Assembly: GCA_018398585.1 (NCBI GenBank)
Contig: JAGTTD010000016.1
Coordinates: 25,963,212-26,027,211, forward strand
DNA: 64,000 nt
Reading direction: 5' to 3'
From: Simmondsia chinensis
Lineage: Eukaryota > Streptophyta > Magnoliopsida > Caryophyllales > Simmondsiaceae
Position 1 is the first letter of the stretch. Each line of letters starts with the position of its first letter. Of the stretch, positions 22,637 to 34,700 are shown in pieces. The notes below the pieces were generated by a model. That model was not told the origin of the DNA. It saw only the letters and a list, made by a program, of their open reading frames with translations, and did not search any database. The position numbers and the translations under genes are program-made.

Positions 22637-24189
22637 TCAAGTGTGGAACTCAAGATAGCGTTTTTGGATGTCAAACAAGAATTCCCAAGTAGCCTCTTCC
22701 TTAGGAGCATCCTGCCACTGAATTAAGACCTTAGTAGCAGCCTTATTTCCACGTTGAACCAACTGTCTTGTTAAGATGGCTGCTGGTGTTCTGCGTTTGA
22801 TGTGCTCTTGCAGATCAGGAAGTGGAGTGATGGTGTCTGGAAGTGGGCCGTGATGAAGATTCAGCTGAGAAACATGAAACACGTTGTGTATTTGAGCTGT
22901 AGGGGATAAGCCCAATCGATATGCTACCTTGCCAATGATCTTAGTGATGAGAAATGGGCCAAAGTACCTCGGTGCAAGCTTCACATTAGCCCTGCTAGTC
23001 ACTGTAATATGTTTGTAAGCATGTAGCTTGAGGTAGACCCAATCCCCCAGTTGAAAGGTCCTATCTGTACGTTTTTTATTTGCCTGCTGGATCATTCTAT
23101 TTTGTGCGCGGTGCAATTGATACTTCAAGACCTTAATCATCTCTTCACGTTGCACCATACTTTGATCTACTGACTCCACATTGCTTTCTCCGGCTAAGTA
23201 TGGCATATGTAAGGGAGGTGGTTGTCCATACACCAGCTCATAAGGTGTTTTGCGTGCTGCAAAGTGCCATGTGGTGTTATACCACCATTCCGCTAGTGGC
23301 AACCACTTGACCCAGTGCGTTGGAGCAGTGCTACTCATACATCGGAGATAGGTTTCTAACCCTCGATTGACCACCTCAGTTTGGCTATCCATTTGAGGAT
23401 GGTAGGTAGTGGAAAGCAAGAGATCAACACCCTGAATGGAAAAGAGAGACTGCCAGAAATTGCTTTGAAAAACTGGATCCCGATCACTCACTATGGTGCT
23501 GGTAAACCATGTAACTTGTAGATGTTATCCATGTAGGCTTGTGCAATAGATAAGGTAGTATATGGGTGTGATAAAGGCACAAAATGGGCTACTTTACTCA
23601 ACCGGTCGACCAATATAAAGATCACATCTTTGCCAAAGGATCGTGGCAAACCATCAATGAAATCCATTGATATATCGGTCCAGATTGTGTCGGGGATAGG
23701 CAGAGGTTGGATGAGCCCTGGATATGCAACTGTCTCATTCTTGCAAGCCTGACAAATAGCACAGTTTTTAACAAACATCTTCACGGAATTGGATAATCCC
23801 TTCCAATAGAAGAGAGACTTTATGCGTTTGATAGTGGCATCTCTTCCCGGGTGGCCTCCACTTGGTGAAGTGTGTAACCATTGCAGTATTTTGGTACGGA
23901 GTGATTCATCTTGCCTCACAACCAATTTTCCCTTTCTCTTCAGCTGATCATTCTGCCAAGAGTAATGAGGGTGACTGTGAGCATTTTGCTGAATCTGTTG
24001 GATTAATTGTTGCAGGAAAGGATCGGTTTGCCAATCCAGTTGCAGCATAGGATAAAGGTTGCTTTCAACAGAAGATAGAAGCATACATACTACTTCTTGG
24101 TTAGGAATACGGGAGATTGCATCAGCCACAATGTTTTCCTTGCCTTTCTTGTATTCCAATACATAGCTGAAGCCTAACAGTTTAGACAA
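22637..24189 (-). pseudogene. Gypsy integrase and chromodomain-like C-terminus
   Basis: Two abutting frames (24189-23491 and 23491-22637). The first holds the end of RNase H, the HHCC zinc-binding region (CAICQACKNE) and the integrase core start (DISMDFIDGLP). The second continues with DRDPVFQSNFW, TTYHPQMDSQTEVVNR and the GPF/Y-like region (APRYFGPFLITKIIGK). It ends in VLIQWQDAPKEEATWE, the signature of a chromodomain as found in chromoviruses. The frame break at 23491 falls within the catalytic core, between its first and second acidic motifs. Confidence 0.9.
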
Positions 24190-24400
24190 CCAAACCCTTT
24201 GAAAATGAGTGTTGAACCTCTACTCCAGTAGGATTTTGAAGCTTTTTTTTATCAGTTCTTATGACTAAAATGTTATTGAGCAAATACTGTTGCCACTTCT
24301 AGATAGCAAAGACAATTGAGAGCAATTCCTTTTCATACACAAAGTACATCTGCTGCTTTTGGCTCAAATGCTTGCTGATGAATGCCAATGGATGATTCTC

Positions 24401-25950
24401 TTAGAGTAGTACAGCTCCAATCCCGGTGTTGCTAGCATCTGTTTCAACTGTAAATTGTTTGGAAAAATCAGGTAAGGCTAATACAGGAGCAGAATAGACA
24501 GCCTTCTTCAAAGCATCAAAGGCCAATTGAGCCTCTTGCGACCAATTCCATCTTTCCTTCTTCAGCAGCATGGTTAGAGGTCTCGCTATAGCCCCATATC
24601 CTTGAATAAACCCGCGATAATACCCTTTCAAGCCTAAAAACCCTCTAATATGCTTGATGTTCTGTGGTGGAGGCCAATTCAGCATTGCTGCTGTCTTCTT
24701 TGGGTCTGTTGCTACCCTTTATCAGATATAATATGGCCTAAATATTCCACCTGAGTCACTGCAAAAGCACATTTACTCTTTTTCGCAAAGAGTTGATGTT
24801 GTTTGAGCAATTCGAAAGTGAGTTGTAAATGTGTAACATGAGAAGTTAGTGATGTACTATATATCATAATGTCAACGAAGAAAACCAAGATGAACTTCAT
24901 GAGATAAGGTGAAAAGATGGAATTCATCAACGAATGAAATGTAGAAGGAGAATTTGTTAAGCCGAATGGCATTATGCAGAACTCATAATGTCCCATGTGC
25001 GTCTTAAAGGCAGTTTTATGGATGTCCTCTTTATGCATGAGGATCTGATGGTACCCAGACCTTAGATCGATCTTGGAAAAGAACTTGGCTCCACCCAATT
25101 CATCCAACAATTCCTCTATGAGTGGAATAGGAAATTTACCCTTTACCGTTGCTTGATTCAGCTCTTTGTAATCAATACACATGCGCCATCCTCCATCATT
25201 CTTTTTGACCAAAACCACCGGAGAGGCATAGGGGCTCATACTGTGTTGGATATGACCCTTATCAATCAGTTCATCAACCATGCGTTCAATCACATCCTTC
25301 TGCAAGCTCGGGTATCTGTAAGGTCTGTTGTTGATTGGTTGAGTACCAACCTTGAGATGGATTCTATGATTGAAGGGTGGTCTAGAAGGAGGTAATTGCT
25401 GTGGCTCATTGAAGATATCAACATATTGTTCAAGCGCTGCTTGCACCTCCGGAATTGGAGTGCTATCAGCTGCTACACTAGGGTCACTGCCTAGCATCAT
25501 TAGTTTAGATGCCATCTGATCATGTCCCTTGGGAATTATCTGTAGTAAGGTGATACATGGGCATCCAGATAATGCCTTATTGATGGATTTAACACTCACA
25601 ATTTTGCAATCCTTAGCACCTTCTCCTCACAACATAATCTAGGAATCACTCATAGTATAAGACATAGTGAGGTCCTTGAAGTTACATCGAATATCCGCTA
25701 AGGTGGAGAGCCATTCCACCCCCAAAACCATATCACACCCACCCAATGGGATGAGCATGAAGTCCGCAGTATAGGTAAATCCCTGCATCTGCCATATAAG
25801 TCCTCGGCATTGAGTATGACACAGCAACTTACTACCATCAGCCACAAGATTACAGCACAACTTAGATGCAGCTTGCACATCTATAAAGTTGTGGGTAGAC
25901 CCAGAGTCCACTAGTATATGCAAGGATCTCTTATTTACATTTCCTGTCAC
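24401..25950 (-). pseudogene. Gypsy protease, reverse transcriptase, RNase H
   Basis: The protease site LVDSGSTHNFID is intact (frame 25950-25639). Reverse transcriptase (25599-24712) has the expected CIDYKELN, DLRSGYHQI and MPFGLTNSP motifs, but the catalytic FFDD-type motif reads VFFVDIMIYS, so the first of the two aspartates is valine (codon at 24874-24876). RNase H follows from 24685 ([18 protein letters not shown], then [13 protein letters not shown]). Stops separate protease from reverse transcriptase and reverse transcriptase from RNase H. Confidence 0.92.
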
Positions 25951-25959
25951 TCTTAAGGT

Positions 25960-27129
25960 CTAGAAATTCTGAGTGCCTGCCAAAGCGTGTACTAAAATAT
26001 GGCCCGTAGGTTCAACCGTGACTAATTCTTCACATTCTTCCAGCACCTCAGATTGGGAGTCTTCACATTCTTCTCCTCCCACATTTATGATAAAGATCCG
26101 TGGGCCTTTGGGGTTGCATTTATGACCCAGCTCATAATTCTCATCACAAAAGCAACACAAACCCTTGGCTCTCTTTTCTTGGAGTTCAGTTCTGGACATA
26201 GTACGGTGGTTTTTATTGGATGGGAAGGGAGTTGATGGGTTTGTATTGGAGGGAGGGTATGTGTTTGTACTATGGTGTTTTGGTTCTATTGCTGTTTTGG
26301 CCTTGATATTGGGGAAATTTGGGAACAGCAGGAGTGGGTAATAGGGGTATCTTTGAGTACTTAATTTGCTTTGATAGAACATCAATCTTGGCCTCGGTCA
26401 ATTTAGCCAAACAGGAAGCATGTTGCAAGTTATCAGGTCTCCTTGCTCTAACATCCAGCCCAATGTCTTCTCTTAACCCAGCCAAGAAATAGCTCACCAA
26501 CTGCGCGTCTTTCAGGTTTGCTCTAACAGCTATAGCATCAAACCTTGCTAGATATTCTTTTACATATCCTTCGTGCCTTAGCTTCATTAATTCAGAAACA
26601 GGAACCTCATAGGGATTCCCAAATCTCTGATGGAGTGCTTCTACATAATCATGCCAAGACATTGGTATATGAATGGGTTTGTTTTTCATTAGTTGCTAAT
26701 GCCACTGCAGGGCTAGGCCTCTCATAATGGAGGCTAATTTTATCTTATCAAAGTCAAGTGTGTCATCAATCGAAAAGAATTGTTCACATATGTAGAGCCA
26801 ATTATTAAGATCTTCTCCATGGAATAAGGGAAACTCGACCTTGCTCAATCTAGCTGAGTACATGTGCATACCTGTTGCCCTTTGCTGCTGTACTGCTGGC
26901 TGCTCTGGCATTGTATAAGGTTGGTTCAAAATTCCATAAGCACTTCTTTCCCTTCTAGAGGTCTGCTTTGCTGAAGTGACATTGCTGTGAGCATCTCATG
27001 CATTGAAGATTTAAGGTACTTTATCGAATGCTCCACTGTCTCATTGGTGGACTTGATTTGCGATGCCAAGGTCTCCTCAATCCTGCGAATCTCACTCATT
27101 GATCGTGTGTTTTCTGCCATAATCTGCAT
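25960..27129 (-). pseudogene. Gypsy gag region, broken
   Basis: Four frames in sequence: 27129-26926, 26929-26696, 26689-26270 and 26385-25960. They hold the retrotransposon gag core (VEFPLFHGEDLNNWLYICEQ, then VSELMKLRHEGYVKEYLARF) and the chromovirus zinc knuckle (LCCFCDENYELGHKCNPKG). One break is an in-frame TAG just after LALQWH; the others are frame changes. Confidence 0.88.
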
Positions 27130-27146
27130 AGATCAGAGGATCTTGA

Positions 27147-27159
27147 GGCTCTGATACCA
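27147..27159 (-). other. Gypsy primer binding site (tRNA-iMet)
   Basis: On the - strand TGGTATCAGAGCC starts one base inside the 5' LTR and is identical to the site in the copia element. Confidence 0.88.
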
Positions 27160-27160
27160 A

Positions 27161-27488
27161 TGATACACTAAGAATTAAGAATAGGAAGAACAAGTAAGAA
27201 CAATTAGAGTATTTGTAAATTGAAGAACAAGAAGAGAGTTGAGGGAGAGAAAGAATTAGAGAAATTGGAGGGAGAAAGAGAATTTGAGTTTATTCATTTG
27301 CATACCATTCACAATACAATATTTTTCCTTTTATATGATGTCTAACTGTCTGAACAACTTGGCTCTAACAACTTCAACTACTTTACATGTGGCCTAACTA
27401 CTTCTTAATATGGTTTAGTACAAGAATTACAAGAATGAAATACAAGTAATGCTTTAAATTCCACATATAACTACTTCTTGTTGTATCA
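27161..27488 (-). repeat. Gypsy 5' LTR
   Basis: 328 bp, matching 22279-22606 with nine substitutions and no gaps; the target duplication tattt follows at 27489-27493. Confidence 0.93.
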
Positions 27489-27825
27489 TATTTACTAAGC
27501 AAGTTGGACGTGGAACCAATAAAACCCAATTTAGTAATATGATTCTCGAAGTATGGGTCTATGTTCATCTCAATTTATTATATGATCAATAATGTGGTGT
27601 GTAAAGGTTTAAGTCTAATTAAAAACGGATCGTGGTGCGAAACCTGTATATTTCTAACCTTAGTCTTGATCCCTCTGTCTTTCATAAAACCTATATAAAA
27701 GATAATGAAGGGGATAACTTACCGCATTGGTGACATGGAAAGCGAGAGAAAGACCAAGTTCTGAGCACGATTAAAAAACACATGAACTATTTCTTTGAAA
27801 CAAATTCTACAAAAAGCACTTTTTA

Positions 27826-28260
27826 GGGTTTTTTTATTAAAAAAACATAAATTTTAGGTGCATTTTTAAAAAAAACTACTTAAATTTATAATTTTTCATA
27901 AGGCACGCTTGAACGTTCTGAAAATTTTCAATGTCAAATGTAACACTATTAATATCTGTTAGTTTTTGCTGACATGACATTTAAAGTTTTTTTTTAAATA
28001 TAAAATTATTTTTTAAACATTTATAAATTTTTTTAGATATTTAAAATATATTTTAAATGTAAATTTGAATTTTTCAAACTTATTTCTTTTTTTTTTTTTG
28101 TTAAAGCTACGTCAGCAAAAACTAAACGATATTAATAGTGTTAAGATTAAAGTGTAGCATTGAAAAGTTTTGAAAAATTTAGTTGACTTTAAAAATTAAA
28201 ACTTTTAGGTCATTTTTTAAAATAGCACCTGAAATCGAGGTGGTTTTCCATAAAAATCCC
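27826..28260. mobile_element. Mutator-type MITE upstream of AP-5 zeta gene
   Basis: 435 bp with long inverted ends (GGGTTTTTTTATTAAAAAAA on the left; GGGATTTTTATGGAAAACCA read from the right) and a strong inner inverted repeat around tagtttttgctgac / gtcagcaaaaacta. The flanking 9-mers cacttttta (27817-27825) and tacttttta (28261-28269) differ at one base, fitting a 9-bp Mutator-type duplication. Confidence 0.7.
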
Positions 28261-28640
28261 TACTTTTTATAATAAGCAAATTTGCACGATGATGACAAAC
28301 ATATTGCAGCTATGTTTGGCAAGCAAATTTTTATAATATTTTTCATAATTTTTAGCTTTTTGATTAGTCAAATATGTAATAGAACTGTTTGGTAAAAGTT
28401 TTATTGTTAGTATTTTTCATAGCATTTAGTTTTGAAAAGCAGCTTTTTAAAAGCTAACAATTTAGCTTTTAGCTTTGCAAACGCTATGTAGTTAAATTCT
28501 ATTTAATATTTTACTCTTTTTTTTATTTTAATTTACTAAATATATTACCTATCAATTAATATGTAACAGCTAATAATTAAATACTAATAATTAACAGCTA
28601 ACAGTTAAACGCTGAGCATCGTATGTTTACCGCCTGCAAC
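28261..28640. other. AT-rich sequence, possible decayed MITE
   Basis: A/T-rich with recurring agcttttt and taacagctaa phrases and transposon-end-like tgtttggcaag and tgtttggtaaaa. I could not define ends or a target duplication. Confidence 0.35.
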
Positions 28641-28645
28641 ATGTT

Positions 28646-28706
28646 TAACTCCTCCTCTCGTACCCCTTCTCGTCATCTCTCTCTCTCTCCCCCCTCATCG
28701 CCAGCA
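28646..28706 (+). promoter_or_regulatory. Pyrimidine patch before AP-5 zeta start
   Basis: A C/T-rich stretch (ctcctcctctcg, then tctctctctctctcccccct) 40-100 bp upstream of the ATG at 28746, typical of plant TATA-less core promoters or 5' leaders. Confidence 0.4.
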
Positions 28707-28745
28707 GAAATTTTAGAAGGAAGCAAAAATCTCTGAATAAAAAAA

Positions 28746-31700
28746 ATGGTGGATCGAGAGAGAAACTGGGATTTTCATCTACGAATTCTCTCTACAAGTG
28801 CTAGGGACTCCAGCGATCCTGCTTCTGATCCTTCTCTTCTTCAATCTGTTAGTTTCTCTCTCCTCTTTCCGCAATTTTGTTCCTTTTGTTCATTTGATTT
28901 GATTGATCGCAGTGACATTGATGCATTTGTGGTACAATTAGAACTAGAAAGTGTGGCTAGATTGCCCTGTTTGAAGTTTAACCAGGATTGATGTTACGGA
29001 CTCCACATGTGAGTCTAGTTGTTGGGAAGGAGATGATATTAATATACAAGTCTAGTGGGTTATACTCGACCTAATGTCAATTGGTTTTAGGATGGATGAC
29101 ATGTTTACAAACTCGGTGGGTCGGGTCTAAAAGCCCGGGGAAATTTAACAGTTAATAGTAGGAATTGAGGGGGGGTTAGAGTTTAATTCAGATAAGGAAA
29201 GGAAGGGAAGAGAATATTAGGGAGAGGGAGAATTCATCTTTGATCGTTCATCTCATGTTCTACATTACTACTGTCAAAGAATCAGTTATCCCAAAAATTC
29301 AAGTTGATAGGTGAAGATCCAACAATGGTTTAATACTTCAACAGCTACTCTACTTTTCTTTTTATAGAAATTGGGAAGGGGACCACTACCTAATATTTTA
29401 ATTACATAATAAAAGGGAAAAGTACGTAGATTATCAAAATTGCCTAATTGAATCAAGGGTTCATTTACCAGGTACTAAGGCATCGGATCCCGTTAGAACT
29501 CCAAAATTAAGCGTGCTTGGGCGAGAGTAGTACCAGGATGGGTGACCTCCTAGGATGTCCTCGTGTTGCCAACCCTGTAAGGTTGGGAGTCCTCGAAAAT
29601 AGCCTCTTGGCAGGGTTACACCCTAAAGGGGTAAGGCTGCGTACATCCATCCCTCCTAGACCCAGCCTATGCGGGAGCCCTTGAGGCACTGGGTCTGTTG
29701 TTGTTGTTGAATACTATTTAATCACTTGTCTAGCACGTGATTAATTCATTGTTCCTGTAACAATTTTTGTGGAATTTGTTTTCTTTATCATTGGTTGATT
29801 TTGGATTTTCAGGTGAAAAGGCTGTATGAAATTTGTAAAGCTGAAAAGTCAGATGATTTGGTGGCTAGGGTTTATCCTGCTATGAACAAGCTGTTCCAGC
29901 GATCTGTGGCTTCCATTTCTCAATCGCGCACCTCCAATGGCCTTCTCTTACTGGTTTGCCTCTGACCATCTGACTCATTCCAAAATCGAAACGGACATAA
30001 TTTAACTAAAAAAGCAGTAAAATGCGGGAATTTAAGAGTAAAGAGAGACAGGAAATGACATATTTCATTGCATAGTTTGTAATACAATTTGCTACCTCTA
30101 TATATAGAGTTTTCCCCCCTCCTCAGGCCGGGCCTATTCCTTTTCTTTATGGGATGACCTATTACTTAGCCCATATCCTATTTTGGATATGTAGCACTAT
30201 CACGGGCATTCGTTGGTATAGTTTTTTGTATGTTTTTTGAAGTTTCATTGTCAGAAAGCTAGTTGTGAAAGTTTCTACTCATTTAAGGGGCTGATGAGAT
30301 TGTGATTGTTTGATGACTAACTTATGATATCGTTTGAGTATGTGGAAAGGATGTCTTTTGTTTGCTAACATCAAGAATATGTGTATTGATTAAGGAGACT
30401 TAGTGAAAGTGACATTCAGAAAGGAATTGGGCTGAGCTAGACATGGCATGTAGTTTGATGTGGAGGTGAAGAAGAATTTGGTCGTCTAACTATGGGAGCA
30501 TGTTGTCTTAGAGGTTTAAATTGACATAATGGCATAATTGAGTTCAATAGTTCCTTAATGGGTTTGGAAGGTGGACAACTTGGTGAGGGATTGAAGTAAG
30601 GCAAATTCAGATATGATATTGGTCTAAACTATGGCAAAGCATTGTCTTATATAGAACACAATGGAGCAGCTGAAGTTAAGAGCACTGGGAGGGGCGTTAG
30701 TGCAAGATAAAGTTCATATGACATTGTATTAAGTGGCAAGAAAGATTGACCAAAGGTTTTTCAATCATTGGAATAGATCTTTGTTTGAGTAACAATAGTC
30801 TGAGGGCGTTTTGAGGGAGAACAAGACGAGATTGAATGTTGTGGTAGAAAAATGTTGATGGTCTTCCCTTTATTGGCAAGTGTTTCCTTGTGTAGGAGCT
30901 CATACTGGAAAAGTATTCTAAGATCCAAGTGAAGCAGTAGGGATTCTTTCGTGGTGGGTGTCAATAATGGGATACTATTGCGTAGTTAGCTTACTTGTTT
31001 ACTTAAGGTACTAGTCTTTCAAAATGTATATAATCTATCAGTTATGCATTTTGGCTTGTTCTGAACGTGTGAAAACTGATTAGTGGAAGAAGAGAATAGA
31101 TAAAGCACACCACATACATCAGAAAGGTATGGAAAGAACACGTGTAAAACTTGGGGCCTATTTGGTATTATACTTTGTTTGTAGATTTTAATTTTTGAGA
31201 AATTAAAAATCGGTTTTGGAAATGATTTTTCTTTTTTAGATTTCCTATTTCCAATCTTGCAAAGGTTTGAACAAAAAACTGAAAAACTAGAAATTAAAAA
31301 TATACAAAATTGACTTTCATTAACCAGCTTTTGGTTTTTCAAGAATTACAAACAGAAAATGAAAAATGATATTGAACGAGCCCTTAGGAAGGGGGAGAGG
31401 TTTTGAAATTCGAAGGAAAATTGTTTCAAGAAGTTTGTTTTTCCCTCACTAGGTATGTTATTAATGCTAGAGAGACCTTGATCTAGACGTAAACTTACTG
31501 CCAATATTGAGGCTTTAATACAAGAGGTCATAGGTTTCAATCCCCATCCCCCCTTATCTACCAAATAAAAGGTACGTCACTAATGCATGTATGATGGGAA
31601 CTTAGTCTCTGTTTGGCACATGTAATTGGAATTAGACTGTGGAATTGTAATTCTAATTCCAATTCTCATGGAACTGGAATTCTAATGGAATTGAAATTCC

Positions 31701-34700
31701 ATTGTTTGATTCATCAAAGGAATTGGAGGTTGGAATTATAAGCACATAATGATTCGAATCATCAAGGGTTTTCGGTCAATTCAGTTGGAGTATTTTGAGT
31801 TTTAAATCAACCATGGTTGGATTTTAGTCGGAATGATTCACATTGTGTTCAAGTTATTATGGTCGGAGTGGTTCACTTTGAGTTCGAATTACTTGAGTTT
31901 TGAGTGAAATCGGATTGAGTATTGCGTCGGATCGTTTGGTGTTCAAGTTATCCCAGATTTTCAGTTAATCGGGTTAGGGCTTTTCGGGATTCAGGCTAGT
32001 TATGATTGGGTTTGAGTTCATTTAGGTCATTTCAAGCTCGAGTCATCTCGAGTCATCTTAGGTTTGGGACAAATGAGTTGTATTGTTTCCAATTCAGTCA
32101 TCTTAGCCTGAGTTTGAGATGGATCAGTTCATTTTGGTATGGGTTGTATTAAGTTTTGGATCAATTTGGTCGGGTTATTTCCACTTCAGTCAGATTGTTT
32201 ACACCATATTTGGGTCGAGTAGTTCCATTTTTTGGATTTGAGTTATCTCAAGTTCTGGTCAATCGGGTTGGGTCACTTCGGACTTTGAGTTAAGGTGATT
32301 TTAGTCATTTTAGGTTCAAGTCATTTGAGTTGAGTGGTTTCAAGGTTTGGGACAAATTTTATGTTGTGTCTAAGTCTTTAGATTTTGAGTCATCTTATAT
32401 TTGGGTTAATTTTGGGTTTTAGGTTAATGTAGTTAATATCGAACTATAATTCCTTACCACTACCCCTAGGAATCGCAGAGTATGATTTTCAGTTAAAATC
32501 CAATTCCATGGAATTGGGCAGTGGAATTGTAATTCCAATTCCATCAGGTGAACTGAACAATAGAATTGGAATTTTGGGCCCACTTCCAGCCTCTGCCCCT
32601 ATTCCATACTCCAAACACAGCCAGTGAAATCCTACCTAGAAATTTTTTGAAGTTGTGCTACGTGTGCTTTTATTCAGTAGGGTAGTTATGGCTTCAACTA
32701 CAGAATAATTGAACGTCATTTTTATTGTCATTTCCTCTAAAAGATATAGGCCCGAGTGGTCAAACAAGGGATTACTTCTCTTGCTAATTTCTGTTGTTTC
32801 CAGGCCATTCTTCAATTCTTCCTGGACTTTGGGGAGACTGTTCTTCATGATGCTGATCCTAGTCTAAGGACTTTCTTCCGTACATGCTTAAGCCGGTAGT
32901 AATATTTATTCGTTTTTTATGATTCTTAATATATTTAGTTCTTATATGGAGATGCTAGTGCCTTGTAGGTTTCTGTTCTGCATTTTTGTGGTTACTATAT
33001 GGTGAAAATTTTTATGCTTTCATGTATTCATATTTATAAACCATATATATAATGAGCAATGAGTGCTTGTGTAGTGAAGGGAGACTTCCTTGCTTCCCAA
33101 TGATGCTTGCCTGATGGAATGTCTGCAGGGAAATTTTCAAATAGAGGCTATATAGCAAGTATAATGGTTTGGTGGTTGCTGTCATTTTCTTTTATTGATT
33201 TTGTAAGTTGATGGTCAAATGGGCAGACTTATTCTTGCTCTTTTAACTTGTTACTCTTGATGGTTGTCAGCATTTGTGGGTTTTGTTTCCTCGCAGATGC
33301 GTTGCACCTTAACTAGGTGATTCCTTAGGACAGTGATGTTCTTTAGCGCTCCCTTCTGTATCTCATTTGTGCATGCATGCAGACATGAACGAAGAGAGTG
33401 AGAGATCCTTTTGATCCTCATTGTTTTTCTCTCTTTGGACCAATAAACAACATATAGAGGGGTCTCCGTTGGGTGCCATCTATTTACATCAGGGATGTGC
33501 GAAGAAAACATAGTCACTGTATACAAGAAAGGAACTGAAAGCTGGCAAAATCTGCATGTGCAATACTATGTACAGCGCAAACATAGAAACATCAATGCAG
33601 CCAGCTTAAATTATGAGCCCTTGAAAAAGAGAGGCTTCGTATTGCAGAAAAAAGAGCTCACTCATTTGGATGTTTCGTTTACTCATACTTGTTTCTTGTC
33701 AGTGGCTTGGACCATTTATGGATCTTTTCCTAATGATGTTTGCAGAGAATTCTCCGATCCCGTCACTGCAGAAGCAACGGTTGAGTTTCTCATTCTGAAT
33801 AAGAGAAAGCTCTTGACTTCATTTCCTACTTTACTTCCTCAGGTACGCTGAAGGTTCATACTGGTTTTTCCTAACAAACGTGTGTGTAGAAATAGGTGGG
33901 AAATTGCTGCATGCAAGGACAAGTTCTGGAAACATCTGCACCTGCCTGTGAATGTATTAGCCATGAAGTGCTATATTGGCACATTTCATGATCTAGGTTT
34001 CTTGCTAACCAAGCTTTGTAGTTCATAATGTGAACAGTTACAGTGTTTTCTGCTTTTAGAAGGGATTCTTCTGTCATTGGTGTCAAGATGCTACATGACT
34101 TAGATTCTGAGTGCTGCCCCCATGCTTAGCCCCTTTCTAATGGATATCAGCCTTATTAGCTGGATTCTAAGAGATTCTTCCAGTTACTGCACGTGCAGGA
34201 GAGGTGATCATCAAATGCTAGTAGATAGACCCTTCCAATTGCTGCACGTGCAGGATCATCAAATGCTAGTAGATAGACCCTTCCAATTGCTGCACGTGCG
34301 GGAGAGCTGATCATCAAGGCTAGTAGCGATTTACTTTAGAGCCATGATTGAACATCTAATTGCCCGTGGAAAGCCTTTGTTTGTCACAACAAATAAATTT
34401 CATGTTCTCAGCTGTCAATGATATTTTGTGATCAATGACCTTTATAGCTTGAGCCTTGATGAATTATGGCTGCATTATGGTCATCCATTAATGCGAAGGG
34501 TCTCACTGTAAAAGCACAGTGATTTAGATGTAGGGACAATATGGAGTTCAGAGCTCTTATCTTACTCTAACATTGGTCATTTGCAGTTCTTCCCATTGTT
34601 TTTGAAGCTAATTGCATGGAATGGAGAGAAGTAAGTTTCTTCGAGATATTTCATCGTTCTGTAGTCAAATGATTGAAAAAAAAATGTTCACGTTCTTTTC

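Larger units (their letters stand above)
22279..27488 (-). mobile_element. Ty3/gypsy chromovirus retrotransposon, defective
   Basis: A 5.21-kb element on the - strand with two 328-bp LTRs, a perfect 5-bp duplication tattt (22274-22278 and 27489-27493), an initiator-Met primer site and the order gag, protease, reverse transcriptase, RNase H, integrase, chromodomain-like end. The LTRs differ at nine sites (about 2.7%, eight of them transitions). The coding region is split by several stops and frame changes, and a key reverse-transcriptase residue is altered. Confidence 0.95.

Noticed and set aside
29463..29571. A genuine 5S rRNA gene
   Set aside because: The sequence has several changes from plant 5S rRNA, is not in a tandem array, has no T-run terminator at the 5S end, and runs directly into a SINE tail also seen elsewhere.
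31500..31560. tRNA-like B-box (ggtcataggtttcaatcccc)
   Set aside because: No matching A-box at the right distance and no acceptor stem; at most a worn SINE.
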